Shown piece by piece: positions 7,250 through 15,660 of a DNA stretch of 41,862 nt. The DNA comes from an uncultured Alistipes sp. (lineage in GTDB: Bacteria > Bacteroidota > Bacteroidia > Bacteroidales > Rikenellaceae), in contig CALUII010000014.1 in the NCBI GenBank assembly GCA_944320665.1, positions 1 to 41,862 of the forward strand, written 5' to 3'. Numbering within the stretch: the first letter of the stretch is position 1; each line of letters begins with the position of its first letter. The translations under genes were made by a program, and so were the position numbers. Below the pieces are notes generated by a model. That model saw nothing but the letters and a program-made list of their open reading frames with translations. It did not search any database and was not told where the DNA came from.

Positions 7250-8629
7250 TCACTCCTCGACGAAGAGGGCCTTGGGCAACTGTCCGATGTGCTGAATGGG
7301 AATGATCTCGATGCCGTGCGGACGGCGTGCACTCTTGGTCATATAGCCCGATACCACGATGCGGCGGAAACCCAGCCGGGCGGCTTCGCTGACGCGCTGC
7401 TCGGTCCTGGGTGCCGGGCGCACCTCGCCCGAAAGACCGATTTCGCCGGCGCAACAGGTGCCTTCGGCAATCGGGCGGTCGTAGTAGGAGGAGATGACAG
7501 CCGATACGACGGCCAGATCGAGTCCCGGATCGGCGACGCGGAAGCCTCCGGCAAAGTTGAGGAAGACATCCTTCTGGAACATCTTCATGCCGAGCCGTTT
7601 TTCGAGTACGGCGAGGAGCATGTTCATGCGGCGCACGTCGTAGCCCGTGGCCGAACGTTGCGGCGTGCCGTAGGCGGCACCCGATACCAGGGCCTGCACC
7701 TCAATAAGGTAGGGACGTATGCCGTCGGCGGATGCGCCGACCGAAATGCCGCTCAGCGGCTCGTCGTAGTGCGTGAGCAGGATCTCCGAGGGGTTGTCCA
7801 CCTCGCGCAGCCCGGCGTCGAGCATCTCGAAGACTCCGATCTCGAACGTCGCACCGAAACGGTTCTTGATGCCGCGCAGGATGCGGTACGTGTAGTTGTT
7901 GTCGCCTTCGAATTGGAGCACTACGTCGACGATGTGTTCCAACACCTTCGGACCGGCTATGGTGCCGTCCTTGGTGATGTGGCCGATGATAAAGATCGAG
8001 GTGCCCGATGTCTTGGCACATTTGAGCAGCGTGGCGGCGCACTCGCGGATCTGCGACACGCTGCCTGCCGAGGAGTCGATCAGCTCCGTGTAGATGGTCT
8101 GGATGGAGTCGATCACCACCAGATCGGGCTTCTGTTCGCGGATCTGTGCGACGATGTTTTCGAGCAGCGTCTCGGGATAGATCAGGCACTCCTCGTTGCC
8201 GATCCCGATGCGTGCGGCGCGCATGCGGATCTGTTCGGCCGACTCCTCGCCCGAGACATAGAGTGTGCGCAGTCCGTTGGCCGTGAGGGCGATCTGCAAC
8301 GAAAGCGTCGACTTGCCGATTCCCGGTTCACCGCCCAGCAGCACGAGTGAGCCCGGGACGAGGCCGCCGCCGAGGACGCGATTCACCTCGCCGTTGCCGA
8401 GGTCGATACGTCGGTGTTCACTCTCGCTGATTTCGCTTACGCGTTGAGGACGGGCCGCGGGTTCGCCGTTGCCGCCGGCCCATGCGGCGGCGGTATTCGA
8501 TCCGCTGTCGCGGGCGATGATCTCCTCGGTGAAGGTGTTCCATTCACCGCATGAGGGGCAGCGGCCCAGCCATTTGGGGGCGTCGTAGCCGCAATTCTTG
8601 CAGAAGTATGCTTTCTTGACCTTGGCCAT
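7250..8629 (-). CDS. radA: DNA repair protein RadA
   Basis: RadA (Sms) is a RecA-like ATPase that drives branch migration during recombination. The 459-residue protein begins MAKVKKAYFCKNCG, with an N-terminal zinc finger of Cys10, Cys13, Cys24 and Cys27. Walker A is GGEPGIGKST (99-108), the RadA-specific KNRFG motif is at 255-259, and the C-terminus is the Lon-protease-like domain (YDVRRMNMLLAVLEKRLG and onward). The frame is open upstream to 8827, but the start at 8629 fits the family and the rest is leader. It is divergent from the CvfB-like gene and convergent with the AlkD-like gene. Confidence 0.96.
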   Translation of the reverse strand: MAKVKKAYFCKNCGYDAPKWLGRCPSCGEWNTFTEEIIARDSGSNTAAAWAGGNGEPAARPQRVSEISESEHRRIDLGNGEVNRVLGGGLVPGSLVLLGGEPGIGKSTLSLQIALTANGLRTLYVSGEESAEQIRMRAARIGIGNEECLIYPETLLENIVAQIREQKPDLVVIDSIQTIYTELIDSSAGSVSQIRECAATLLKCAKTSGTSIFIIGHITKDGTIAGPKVLEHIVDVVLQFEGDNNYTYRILRGIKNRFGATFEIGVFEMLDAGLREVDNPSEILLTHYDEPLSGISVGASADGIRPYLIEVQALVSGAAYGTPQRSATGYDVRRMNMLLAVLEKRLGMKMFQKDVFLNFAGGFRVADPGLDLAVVSAVISSYYDRPIAEGTCCAGEIGLSGEVRPAPRTEQRVSEAARLGFRRIVVSGYMTKSARRPHGIEIIPIQHIGQLPKALFVEE

Positions 8630-8694
8630 ATTATTCGGGAGGTTGAGTGGGTACGAACATGGGGGGGAGAGGCGAAACTCCGCCCTCCAAAAAA

Positions 8695-8702
8695 CAAATA
8701 TA
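8695..8702 (-). promoter_or_regulatory. Candidate -7 box for radA
   Basis: On the minus strand this reads TATATTTG, a full match to TAnnTTTG, 66 bases upstream of the radA start. No clear TTTG is found at the expected -33 distance, so support rests on the -7 box and position alone. Confidence 0.45.
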
Positions 8703-8747
8703 CGGAGAAATTTCGGTCTGCGGGACTGCCGCGTACGAAAAAAAACG

Positions 8748-8755
8748 TATTTTTG
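8748..8755 (+). promoter_or_regulatory. Candidate -7 box for the CvfB-like gene
   Basis: TATTTTTG on the plus strand matches TAnnTTTG and sits 71 bases before the ATG at 8826. The -33 region is poor (ACTG at 8725-8728, 19-base spacer). Together with the minus-strand box at 8695-8702 it makes the radA/cvfB gap (8630-8825) a divergent promoter region. Confidence 0.45.
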
Positions 8756-8825
8756 TCCCCGGAACCGATCGCCAGCCGATCGGGCATTCCCGTCACTCAC
8801 ATACAGAAAATACCCGTTACGATTC

Positions 8826-9668
8826 ATGCTCAGAGCCGGATATACTCAGACGCTCGTCGTCACCCGCATCTCGGACTACGGACTCTACCTCGCCGATGAG
8901 GAGGGAAACGAGGTGCTCCTTCCGAACCGTTACGTCTCGCTTGCCGACAAGGTGGGCGATGCGAAAGAGGTCTTCGTCTACCACGATTCCGAGGACCGGC
9001 TTGTGGCCACGACCGAACGGCCGCTTCTGCGTGCCGGCGAGGTGGGGTGTCTGCAGGTAGTTGATCGTACGGCGCATGGCGCCTTCCTCGATTGGGGATT
9101 GCACGGCAAGGACCTCTTCCTGCCCAACCGCAATCAGCAGGGTGGGGTCGTGGTCGGGCATCGCTGCATCGTCTACCTTTATGAGGATGATATTACGGGC
9201 CGTTGCGTGGCGACCATGAAACTTAAGGGATTTATCAGCAACGAGACCCTCACGGTTCATCCCCGCGAGGAGGTCGACCTGCTCGTGGCATCGGAGAGTC
9301 CGATCGGCTACCGCGTGGTGGTGAACAACCGCCATTGGGGCATGCTCTACCGCAACCAGTTGTTTCGTCCGGTAGCCGTGGGCGACCGGCTTACGGGTTA
9401 TGTGAGCCGGATCACGGAGGACCACCGCATCGACGTGAACCTCCACCGTCAGGGCGTGGCCCAGGTGCGCGATGCAGCGGATACGCTTCGGAGTCTGCTG
9501 CGTGAGAACGATGGACGGCTGCCCCTCGGTGATGAGAGCTCGCCCGAGGAGATTGCCGCACGCACGGAGCTGAGCAAGAAGAGCTTCAAGCGGGCATTGG
9601 GCATGTTGCTCAAGAGTGGCGAGGTCGAGGCCTCCGAGCGTGAAATCCGACTCGTACGACGCAAATAA
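8826..9668 (+). CDS. CvfB-like S1 RNA-binding protein
   Basis: A 280-residue protein of the CvfB/YitL family, with several S1-like OB domains and a C-terminal winged helix. The N-terminal S1-like domain is TLVVTRISDYGLYLADEEG; a second follows at about residues 70-135 (GAFLDWGLHGKDLFLP), then a third (GYVSRITEDHRIDVNL). The C-terminus (RTELSKKSFKRALGMLLKSGEV) is the typical winged-helix ending. Family members bind RNA and influence virulence-gene expression in Staphylococcus; the role here is unknown. The frame continues upstream to 8598, but the family start MLRAGYTQTL at 8826, downstream of the -7 box, is preferred. Confidence 0.85.
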   Translation: MLRAGYTQTLVVTRISDYGLYLADEEGNEVLLPNRYVSLADKVGDAKEVFVYHDSEDRLVATTERPLLRAGEVGCLQVVDRTAHGAFLDWGLHGKDLFLPNRNQQGGVVVGHRCIVYLYEDDITGRCVATMKLKGFISNETLTVHPREEVDLLVASESPIGYRVVVNNRHWGMLYRNQLFRPVAVGDRLTGYVSRITEDHRIDVNLHRQGVAQVRDAADTLRSLLRENDGRLPLGDESSPEEIAARTELSKKSFKRALGMLLKSGEVEASEREIRLVRRK

Positions 9669-9704
9669 TTCTTCATAGCAACCAGAGAGACCCTACATAC
9701 GCAC

Positions 9705-10472
9705 ATGGCAAAGATCGTAACGGCCGAACGCGTGTCGCGTGACGCCTCGGACAACTTCGTTTTTCAGCGTTCGTTGCTGGCTTACCGTGCTGCAGCCGAG
9801 CGCATCGGCGGTGAAGTGCTCGAAATCGGTACCGGTTCGGGCTATGGCATCGAGGTGGTTGCTCCGCATGCGCAGCGGTTTGTCACGCTCGACAAACATG
9901 TGCCGCAGGGGTGCCCGGGGTTGGATCGTGTCGATTTCCGCCAGGCGACGGTGCCTCCGCTCGATTTTGCCGACGGGAGTTTCGACTGGGTGATCTCGTT
10001 TCAGGTGATCGAGCACATCCGGCGTGATCGGGATTTTGTTCGCGAGGTACACCGTGTGCTGCGTCCTGGAGGGGGCTTCATCGTTACGACGCCCAATGCC
10101 CCGATGTCGCTCACGCGCAATCCGTGGCACGTGCGTGAGTATCGGGCCGACGAGTTGCAGGCGTTGCTGGGCGAATATTTTACCGAGGTGGAACTCTACG
10201 GCGTCTACGGCAACGAAAAGGTGATGGAGTATTACGAAAAGAATCGTCAGGGGGTGAAGCGCATCACGCGTTTCGATCCGCTCGATCTGCAGCACCGTCT
10301 GCCGCGCCAGTTGCTGCAGATCCCCTACGACCTGTTGAACCGTCTGAATCGCCGGCGGCTGTTGAAGGCGAACGATGCGCTGACGCGGTCGATCGTTGCT
10401 GAGGATTATCGGATTGCACCCGTCGCCGAGGGGGAGGCTTGTTTCGATCTCTTCGGTGTGGCACGAAGATAG
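9705..10472 (+). CDS. Class I SAM-dependent methyltransferase
   Basis: A 255-residue methyltransferase with motif I EIGTGSGYG (40-48), the Methyltransf_11-type segment FADGSFDWVISFQVIEHI at about residues 88-105, and the post-motif VLRPGGGFIVTTPN. The C-terminal 80 residues are basic and unlike small-molecule methyltransferases with known substrates, so no substrate is assigned. It lies 36 bases after the CvfB-like gene on the same strand without a visible promoter between them, suggesting co-transcription, and it is followed by a hairpin terminator. Confidence 0.85.
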   Translation: MAKIVTAERVSRDASDNFVFQRSLLAYRAAAERIGGEVLEIGTGSGYGIEVVAPHAQRFVTLDKHVPQGCPGLDRVDFRQATVPPLDFADGSFDWVISFQVIEHIRRDRDFVREVHRVLRPGGGFIVTTPNAPMSLTRNPWHVREYRADELQALLGEYFTEVELYGVYGNEKVMEYYEKNRQGVKRITRFDPLDLQHRLPRQLLQIPYDLLNRLNRRRLLKANDALTRSIVAEDYRIAPVAEGEACFDLFGVARR

Positions 10473-10526
10473 ATCGCGTGCCGCGATATGCGCAAATAGC
10501 TCTGAAGTCGTGCGGTGAATAGACAG

Positions 10527-10580
10527 AATCTCCGCCTTGCGTTTGCCCGGTCGGTAGCGTAAGGCGGAGATTTCTTTGCA
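10527..10580 (+). terminator. Hairpin terminator after the methyltransferase gene
   Basis: A 12-bp perfect stem pairs 10527-10538 with 10561-10572 and can be lengthened by a few further pairs (to 10541/10558, with one wobble). A TTTCTTT stretch follows on the plus strand. It also lies downstream of the convergent nucleotidyltransferase gene and might serve both. Confidence 0.7.
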
Positions 10581-10666
10581 TCGGAGGCACCACAAGGGTG
10601 CGCACGGGTAGGAGCCTCAGAGCATATGGCATGTTGCGCACTCCTCGTCCGTGGACGCCCGGGGCA

Positions 10667-11578
10667 TTAGGCCCAAAGGTTGGCGGGGTAGATGCCCTCG
10701 GCAACCATGCGTTTCAGGGCAGACATGAGCGACGGCTTGTCCTCCTTGTAGGTGACGCCGAACCACTGGGCATCGGAGCGAAGCACGCGCAGGCGTACCG
10801 TGCCGTCATGGATCAGCTTGTTGACCATCGAGGGGATGTAGCACTCGGCCTTGAGGTTGGAACCGTTTTCGCGCAGGAAGGTGCGGAAGTAGTCGGCCGA
10901 GTAGTCGAAATAGTCGGGCGTAAAACCAAAGAGGTTCATCGATACCGGCGTGTCGGGGGCGAGCGTCTCGTCAGCACCGCCGTCATGGAAGACGATGCGT
11001 CCGTCGGCCAAACGTTCGATTTGGGTGCGTTCGACCATTCCTTCGAGATACCCGTCGCGATCTACCGTGCAGACGCCGCGCGATACGGTGCCGTTCTCCG
11101 AGAGAGTCTTCTCCAGATCGTAAGCCACCATGCAGTAGGCGTTGCGACTGCCGCCAAGCGTGCGCAGATGGTCGGCTATCGTACGGAAGGCGTCGGCTCC
11201 ATAGAAATCATCGGCATTGACCACGGCAAAGGGTTCGTGGATCTTCTCGGCCGCCATCAGTATGGCGTGGTTCGTACCCCAGGGCTTCACGCGGCCCTCG
11301 GGTACGGTGAATCCTTCGGGCAGGGAGTCGAGTTCCTGGAACGCGTATTCGACCTCGATGCGGTGGCCGAAGCGTTGTGCGTTGAATACCTCGCGGAATT
11401 CATCGGCAAATGAATGCCGGATCACGAAGACCACCTTGCCGAATCCGGCACGGATGGCGTCATAGACCGAATAATCGAGTATGGCCTCGTTCGCAGGGCC
11501 CACGCCATCCATCTGTTTGAGCGAGCCGTATCGCGAGCCCATACCGGCGGCAAGGACCAATAATGCAGGTTTTACCAT
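10667..11578 (-). CDS. Sugar-phosphate nucleotidyltransferase-like protein
   Basis: A 303-residue NTP-transferase family protein. The N-terminus carries the nucleotide-binding signature LAAGMGSRYGSLKQ (9-22), followed by PWGTNHA (100-106) and the metal-binding NADDFYG (121-127) where activated-sugar synthases have (N/G)D. It therefore probably transfers a nucleotidyl group to a sugar phosphate or related metabolite for envelope glycan synthesis, but the substrate cannot be read from the sequence. There are no sugar-pathway genes beside it. It is transcribed divergently from the LytM-like gene across a 115-base gap with a -7 box on each strand. Confidence 0.85.
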   Translation of the reverse strand: MVKPALLVLAAGMGSRYGSLKQMDGVGPANEAILDYSVYDAIRAGFGKVVFVIRHSFADEFREVFNAQRFGHRIEVEYAFQELDSLPEGFTVPEGRVKPWGTNHAILMAAEKIHEPFAVVNADDFYGADAFRTIADHLRTLGGSRNAYCMVAYDLEKTLSENGTVSRGVCTVDRDGYLEGMVERTQIERLADGRIVFHDGGADETLAPDTPVSMNLFGFTPDYFDYSADYFRTFLRENGSNLKAECYIPSMVNKLIHDGTVRLRVLRSDAQWFGVTYKEDKPSLMSALKRMVAEGIYPANLWA

Positions 11579-11615
11579 AATTTCTGCGCATTTTAATCGT
11601 TAGACAAACGTTCGA

Positions 11616-11623
11616 CAAAGGTA
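11616..11623 (-). promoter_or_regulatory. -7 box for the nucleotidyltransferase gene
   Basis: The minus strand reads TACCTTTG (11623 to 11616), a full match to TAnnTTTG, with a GTTG-type -33 about 20 bases upstream (around 11644-11647). It lies 38 bases before the start codon at 11578. Confidence 0.55.
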
Positions 11624-11665
11624 AAATTTTCGCGGCGAAGCGCCAACGTTTTCCGTCAAAATAGT

Positions 11666-11673
11666 TACCTTTG
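11666..11673 (+). promoter_or_regulatory. -7 box for the LytM-like/dxr/rseP transcript
   Basis: TACCTTTG matches TAnnTTTG 20 bases before the ATG at 11694, implying a very short leader. It is identical to the box on the opposite strand at 11616-11623. No convincing TTTG is seen at -33. Confidence 0.5.
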
Positions 11674-11693
11674 TAGGCTTTGAACCGTGTGCG

Positions 11694-12545
11694 ATGAAGA
11701 TCCAGAAAACCCTATCTACCTGGTGGCGCGAAGCCTTTCGCAAACGCCGCCTCAGCCTGCGCAATGCGATCGACGGGGCCGAGGAGTGGCACATCCACCT
11801 CTCGCCGGCGGGCGTTTTTGCCGCCTTTGTGTCGTTTGCACTGTTGCTGTTCATCGTGTTGCTGCTGCTGGTGGCCTACACGCCGGTGCTGGAGTTCCTG
11901 CCGGGCTATCGTACCGAGGCTACGCGTATGCGTGAGAGTCTGGTGCGTGACGTGATGCGTCTCGATTCGATGGAGCGGCGGATGAACGACATGATGCTTT
12001 ACAACGAAAACATCGCCCTCATCATGGAGGGGAAAACCCCTGTGGTGCGAACGCCCATTCCGTCGGACAGTGCACGTCTGGACAAGACGCTGGTAGCTCC
12101 GTCGCGTGAGGACTCGCTGTTGCGGCAGCGCATCGAGCGTGCTCGCAACGAAGGACAACCCGTCGGCCGGGTGGTTGGCGGGCTGGTCACCCCCGTGGAG
12201 GGAATTCTGACCGAACGATTCAATATCGAGGAGGGGCGTCTCGGAGTGCGGGTTGCCGTGCAGGCGGGGGCCGGAGTGGCGGCTGTGGCCGAAGGGACGG
12301 TGGTACTCAGCCTTTGGAGCCCCGATACGGGATACATCGTGCAGATCCAACATCCGGACAATCAACTCTCGATCTACCGCAATCTGGCCCAGTCGCTTGT
12401 GACGCCGGGACAGACCGTGCGCGGTGGTGAGGCCATCGGCTATGCCGTGGCACCCGATGCTCCCGAGGAGAGCAACCGTGTGGTGGAGTTCGAACTCTGG
12501 AACGACGGGAAACCGGTCGATCCGGAACGTTACATTCCATTCTGA
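11694..12545 (+). CDS. Membrane-anchored LytM/M23-fold protein lacking zinc ligands
   Basis: A 283-residue protein with a cytoplasmic basic N-terminus, one membrane helix at about residues 42-62, a short coiled region (MRLDSMERRMNDM) and a C-terminal peptidase M23 (LytM/lysostaphin) fold. The fold is recognisable from GAGVAAVAEGTVV, TGYIVQIQHPDNQLSIYRNL, VTPGQTVRGGEAIGY and VEFELWNDGKPVDPERYI. The catalytic residues are missing: the HxGxD site reads RLGVR (182-186), the YxHL histidine is Asn230, and HxHFE reads VVEFE (263-267). It is thus probably not a peptidase but a scaffold or amidase activator, as with EnvC- and NlpD-type LytM factors. It starts the transcript leading into dxr, 17 bases downstream. 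Confidence 0.87.
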   Translation: MKIQKTLSTWWREAFRKRRLSLRNAIDGAEEWHIHLSPAGVFAAFVSFALLLFIVLLLLVAYTPVLEFLPGYRTEATRMRESLVRDVMRLDSMERRMNDMMLYNENIALIMEGKTPVVRTPIPSDSARLDKTLVAPSREDSLLRQRIERARNEGQPVGRVVGGLVTPVEGILTERFNIEEGRLGVRVAVQAGAGVAAVAEGTVVLSLWSPDTGYIVQIQHPDNQLSIYRNLAQSLVTPGQTVRGGEAIGYAVAPDAPEESNRVVEFELWNDGKPVDPERYIPF

Positions 12546-12562
12546 TTTGAATAATTTTCTCT

Positions 12563-13717
12563 ATGAAACAAAGAGTTGCCATACTTGGTTCTACGGGATC
12601 GATCGGCGTGCAGACGCTCGATATCGTGCGTGAGAATCCCGATCTTTTCGAGGTCCGAGTGCTGACCGCAGCCCGCAATTGGGAGCGCCTGGCCGAACAG
12701 GCCCGGGCATTTGATGTGGATTCGGTGGTTATTGCCGACGAGCGGTTCCATGCTCCGTTGCGCGAGGCATTGGCCGATACCGACGTGAAGGTCTATGCCG
12801 GGGCCGACGCCGTGGCCCAGGTGGCCGCAGCAGGCGATACGGAGGTGGTGGTCAATGCATTGGTAGGCTATGCGGGCCTTGCACCCACGGTCGCCGCACT
12901 CGACCGGGGCAAGAAACTGGCTTTGGCCAACAAGGAGTCGCTCGTCGTGGGGGGGGAATACGTCATGCGCCTCGCGGCCGAACGCAAGGCGCCGATCCTG
13001 CCGATCGATTCGGAACATTCGGCTATTTTTCAATGCCTGGTGGGCGAGCGTGCCGAGGTGCGCCGCCTGCTGATCACCTGCTCGGGCGGATCGTTGCGCG
13101 ATCTGCCCCGCGAGGCGCTCGACGACGTGACGCCGGAGCAGGCGCTGCGTCATCCGCAGTGGCAGATGGGGGCGAAGATCACGATCGACTCGTCGACCCT
13201 CGTCAACAAGGGGTTTGAGGTGATCGAGGCCCATTGGCTCTTCGGAATGCCGGCCGAGCGGATCGACGTGTTGCTCCATCCGCAAGCCATCGTGCACTCG
13301 ATGGTCGAGTTCGACGACGGGGCGATCAAGGCGCAACTCGGTACGCCCGACATGCGCCTGCCGATCAGTTTCGCGCTGATGTATCCCGAACGGGCACATC
13401 GTCCGTCGGAGCATTTCGACTTTCAGAGTCATCCTCAGCTGACCTTTGGGGCGGTGGATCGTGTGAAATATCCGGCGCTTGACCTGGCATACGACTGTTT
13501 GCGCCGGGGCGGTACGGCCGCCTGCACGATGAACGGTGCCAATGAGGTGGCCGTGGCGGCCTTTCTCGACCGCAAGTGCCGCTATCCGCAGATCGTACGC
13601 ACGATCGAGTACGCCCTGCAGTGCGCTACGTTTGTCGCGCATCCGACGCTCGATGACTATGCGGCAGCCGATGCCGAGGCGCGTACTCTGGCCCGTGAAT
13701 ACCTCGGGCTGGCGTAG
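12563..13717 (+). CDS. dxr: 1-deoxy-D-xylulose-5-phosphate reductoisomerase
   Basis: Dxr (IspC) converts DXP to MEP with NADPH, the first committed step of the MEP isoprenoid pathway and the target of fosmidomycin. The 384-residue protein has GSTGSIG (9-15) for NADPH, LANKESLV (121-128), the metal-binding PIDSEH (147-152), SGGS (174-177) and ITIDSSTLVNKGFE, then LHPQ for the substrate phosphate. Length and motifs are standard. It lies between the LytM-like gene and rseP with gaps of 17 and 35 bases, so all three are probably one operon. ispF of the same pathway is at 23761-24240. Confidence 0.97.
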   Translation: MKQRVAILGSTGSIGVQTLDIVRENPDLFEVRVLTAARNWERLAEQARAFDVDSVVIADERFHAPLREALADTDVKVYAGADAVAQVAAAGDTEVVVNALVGYAGLAPTVAALDRGKKLALANKESLVVGGEYVMRLAAERKAPILPIDSEHSAIFQCLVGERAEVRRLLITCSGGSLRDLPREALDDVTPEQALRHPQWQMGAKITIDSSTLVNKGFEVIEAHWLFGMPAERIDVLLHPQAIVHSMVEFDDGAIKAQLGTPDMRLPISFALMYPERAHRPSEHFDFQSHPQLTFGAVDRVKYPALDLAYDCLRRGGTAACTMNGANEVAVAAFLDRKCRYPQIVRTIEYALQCATFVAHPTLDDYAAADAEARTLAREYLGLA

Positions 13718-13752
13718 TGTGTGAGCAATAGGTTTGTGTAAAAAAATTCAAG

Positions 13753-15072
13753 ATGGAGATTCTGATCAAAATACTGCAGCTTTTTCTGGCCTTCACCCTG
13801 CTGGTGGGCATCCATGAATTCGGCCACTTCATCATGGCGCGCCTCTTCCACATTCGGGTCGAGAAGTTCTACATCTTCTTCGATCCGTGGTTTTCGCTCT
13901 TCAAGTTCAAGCGCGGCGACACGGAGTACGGACTGGGGTGGCTGCCGTTGGGCGGGTACGTGAAGATTGCCGGCATGATCGACGAGTCGATGGATACCGA
14001 GCAGATGAAGCGTCCGGTACAGCCGTGGGAATTTCGGGCCAAACCGGCCTGGCAGCGTTTCCTGGTGATGATTGCGGGAGTGGTGATGAACGTGTTGCTG
14101 GCGATCGTCATCTATTGCGGCATCTGTTACACGTGGGGCGACTCCTATTTTTCGAACGAGGATGCCCGTTGGGGCTACAACTTCAGCGAGGCGGGTGAAA
14201 GGCTCGGATTCCGTGACGGGGACCGTATCGTCTCGATCGACGGCGAGCCGATCGACAACGTGAACGGCATTGTCAGCAACCTGATCATTACCGAGGGTGA
14301 CCGTACGGTGACGGTGTTGCGTGACGGACGCGAAGAGCAGTTGGTACTGCCGCTCGACGAGTTGATTGCCCTCCGCAAGTCGAAGGAGTTTGAGCGACTC
14401 TTTACGTTGCGTATGCCCTTCCTGATCGACAGCGTGGTTTCGGCGTCGGCACGCACGGCCGGTCTGCAGCACGGTGACGAGATCGTCGGTATCGACGGTA
14501 CACGCGGCTTTGACTATCCGGCCGCCGTGGCTCAACTCGAGGCCCACAAAGGCGACACGGTGCGTCTGGACGTGCTGCGCAACGGAACCGAGGTGGCCTT
14601 GTCGGCCGTTGTCTCGGACGAGGGCAAATTGGGCGTGCTGGCCATGAACCCCTATTCGCTGCGGACGCAGCACTACGGTTTCTGGGAGTCTATTCCGGCC
14701 GGCTTTCGCAAGGCGGGGCACGTGCTCAGTTCCTATTGGGAGCAGCTGAAGCTGATCGTGCAGCCCAAGACCAAGATGTATGAGGAGTTGGGCGGCTTCA
14801 TCGCCATCGGCAGCATCTTCCCCTCGGTGTGGGACTGGCAGAACTTCTGGCTCACGACGGCCTTCCTGTCGATCATCCTGGCGGTGATGAACATCCTGCC
14901 GATACCGGGACTTGACGGGGGACATGCACTCTTCACCTTCTGGGAGATGGTCACGGGCCGCAAGGTGAGCGACAAGGTGCTGGAGGTGGCGCAGTATGTC
15001 GGACTGATGATCATCCTCTTCCTGCTGCTCTACGCCAACGGAAACGACATCTACCGATTCTTCATCAAATAA
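13753..15072 (+). CDS. rseP: Site-2 protease RseP (M50 zinc metalloprotease)
   Basis: An intramembrane zinc metalloprotease that cleaves anti-sigma factors and leftover signal peptides in the inner membrane. The 439-residue protein has the zinc site HEFGH (21-25) in the first membrane helix and the third ligand in PIPGLDGGH (Asp388). Between them are two PDZ domains, the first around residues 155-215 (GERLGFRDGDRIVSIDGEPI) and the second around 235-295 (AGLQHGDEIVGIDGTRG). The C-terminal helices are present. The dxr-rseP order is common across bacteria. The start follows an A-rich stretch (AAAAAAATTC) at 13740-13749. Confidence 0.95.
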   Translation: MEILIKILQLFLAFTLLVGIHEFGHFIMARLFHIRVEKFYIFFDPWFSLFKFKRGDTEYGLGWLPLGGYVKIAGMIDESMDTEQMKRPVQPWEFRAKPAWQRFLVMIAGVVMNVLLAIVIYCGICYTWGDSYFSNEDARWGYNFSEAGERLGFRDGDRIVSIDGEPIDNVNGIVSNLIITEGDRTVTVLRDGREEQLVLPLDELIALRKSKEFERLFTLRMPFLIDSVVSASARTAGLQHGDEIVGIDGTRGFDYPAAVAQLEAHKGDTVRLDVLRNGTEVALSAVVSDEGKLGVLAMNPYSLRTQHYGFWESIPAGFRKAGHVLSSYWEQLKLIVQPKTKMYEELGGFIAIGSIFPSVWDWQNFWLTTAFLSIILAVMNILPIPGLDGGHALFTFWEMVTGRKVSDKVLEVAQYVGLMIILFLLLYANGNDIYRFFIK

Positions 15073-15090
15073 AACCACACGAACGACGCC

Positions 15091-15660
15091 ATGACCGAAG
15101 TAGAGAAGATGCTGCGTGGCGAGCTGTACGACTACAGCGACCCCGAGGCCCTGGAACTGAACCTCCAGGCGCACGAACGCCAGGAGCGACTCAACCGTAC
15201 GCCCTACCGCGATACGGCTGCATTGCGAAGCGCCCTGCGGGAGTTGATCCCCGACTTTCCCGATACGAGCTATATCATTACGCCGTTTCATTGCGATTTC
15301 GGCTTTCGTATCCGTTGCGGCGAACATGTCGTTATTAATTACGGATGCATTTTTCTCGACGGCGGCGGCATCACCATCGGCGATCACACGCTGATCGGCC
15401 CCGGTTGCCGGCTGCTCACGCCGCAGCATCCGATCGACTATGTCGAACGGCGCAAACCGATCGAGCGCGCCGCCCCGATTCATATCGGTGAGGATTGTTG
15501 GCTGGGGGGCAACGTGACGGTGTGTCCCGGCGTGCGGATCGGCGACCGGTCGATCATTGCGGCCGGCAGCGTCGTGGTGCACGACATTCCGGCCGATTCG
15601 CTGGCGGCGGGAAATCCGGCTGTCGTTAAACGCAAACTTAATGTTGACAACCATGAATGA
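15091..15660 (+). CDS. Maltose/galactoside O-acetyltransferase-family (LbH) protein
   Basis: A 189-residue trimeric left-handed beta-helix acetyltransferase of the Maa/LacA/NodL type, using acetyl-CoA to acetylate a sugar hydroxyl. The N-terminal helical domain (TEVEKMLRGELYDYSDPE) is the Maa-type cap, and the hexapeptide repeats include ITIGDHTLIGPGC and VRIGDRSIIAAGSVV. The catalytic histidine is His113 in LTPQHPID. The true acceptor in the cell is unknown; maltose and galactosides are in vitro substrates of homologues. It starts 18 bases after rseP and overlaps the LUD gene by 8 bases. Confidence 0.9.
   Translation: MTEVEKMLRGELYDYSDPEALELNLQAHERQERLNRTPYRDTAALRSALRELIPDFPDTSYIITPFHCDFGFRIRCGEHVVINYGCIFLDGGGITIGDHTLIGPGCRLLTPQHPIDYVERRKPIERAAPIHIGEDCWLGGNVTVCPGVRIGDRSIIAAGSVVVHDIPADSLAAGNPAVVKRKLNVDNHE

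Noticed and set aside
8598..8825. In-frame N-terminal extension of the CvfB-like protein
   Set aside because: It would overlap the radA start and the -7 box at 8748-8755, and the extension does not resemble the family.
10584..10618. Nested hairpins (GAGGC...GCCTC with an inner GCACC/GGTGC) between the convergent methyltransferase and nucleotidyltransferase
   Set aside because: The stems are short and mutually exclusive, and no promoter or conserved RNA family is recognisable; I would not call it an ncRNA.
10473..10666. Possible tRNA or small gene in the gap
   Set aside because: No cloverleaf, T-loop sequence or coding frame with family similarity was found; only the terminator hairpin is supported.
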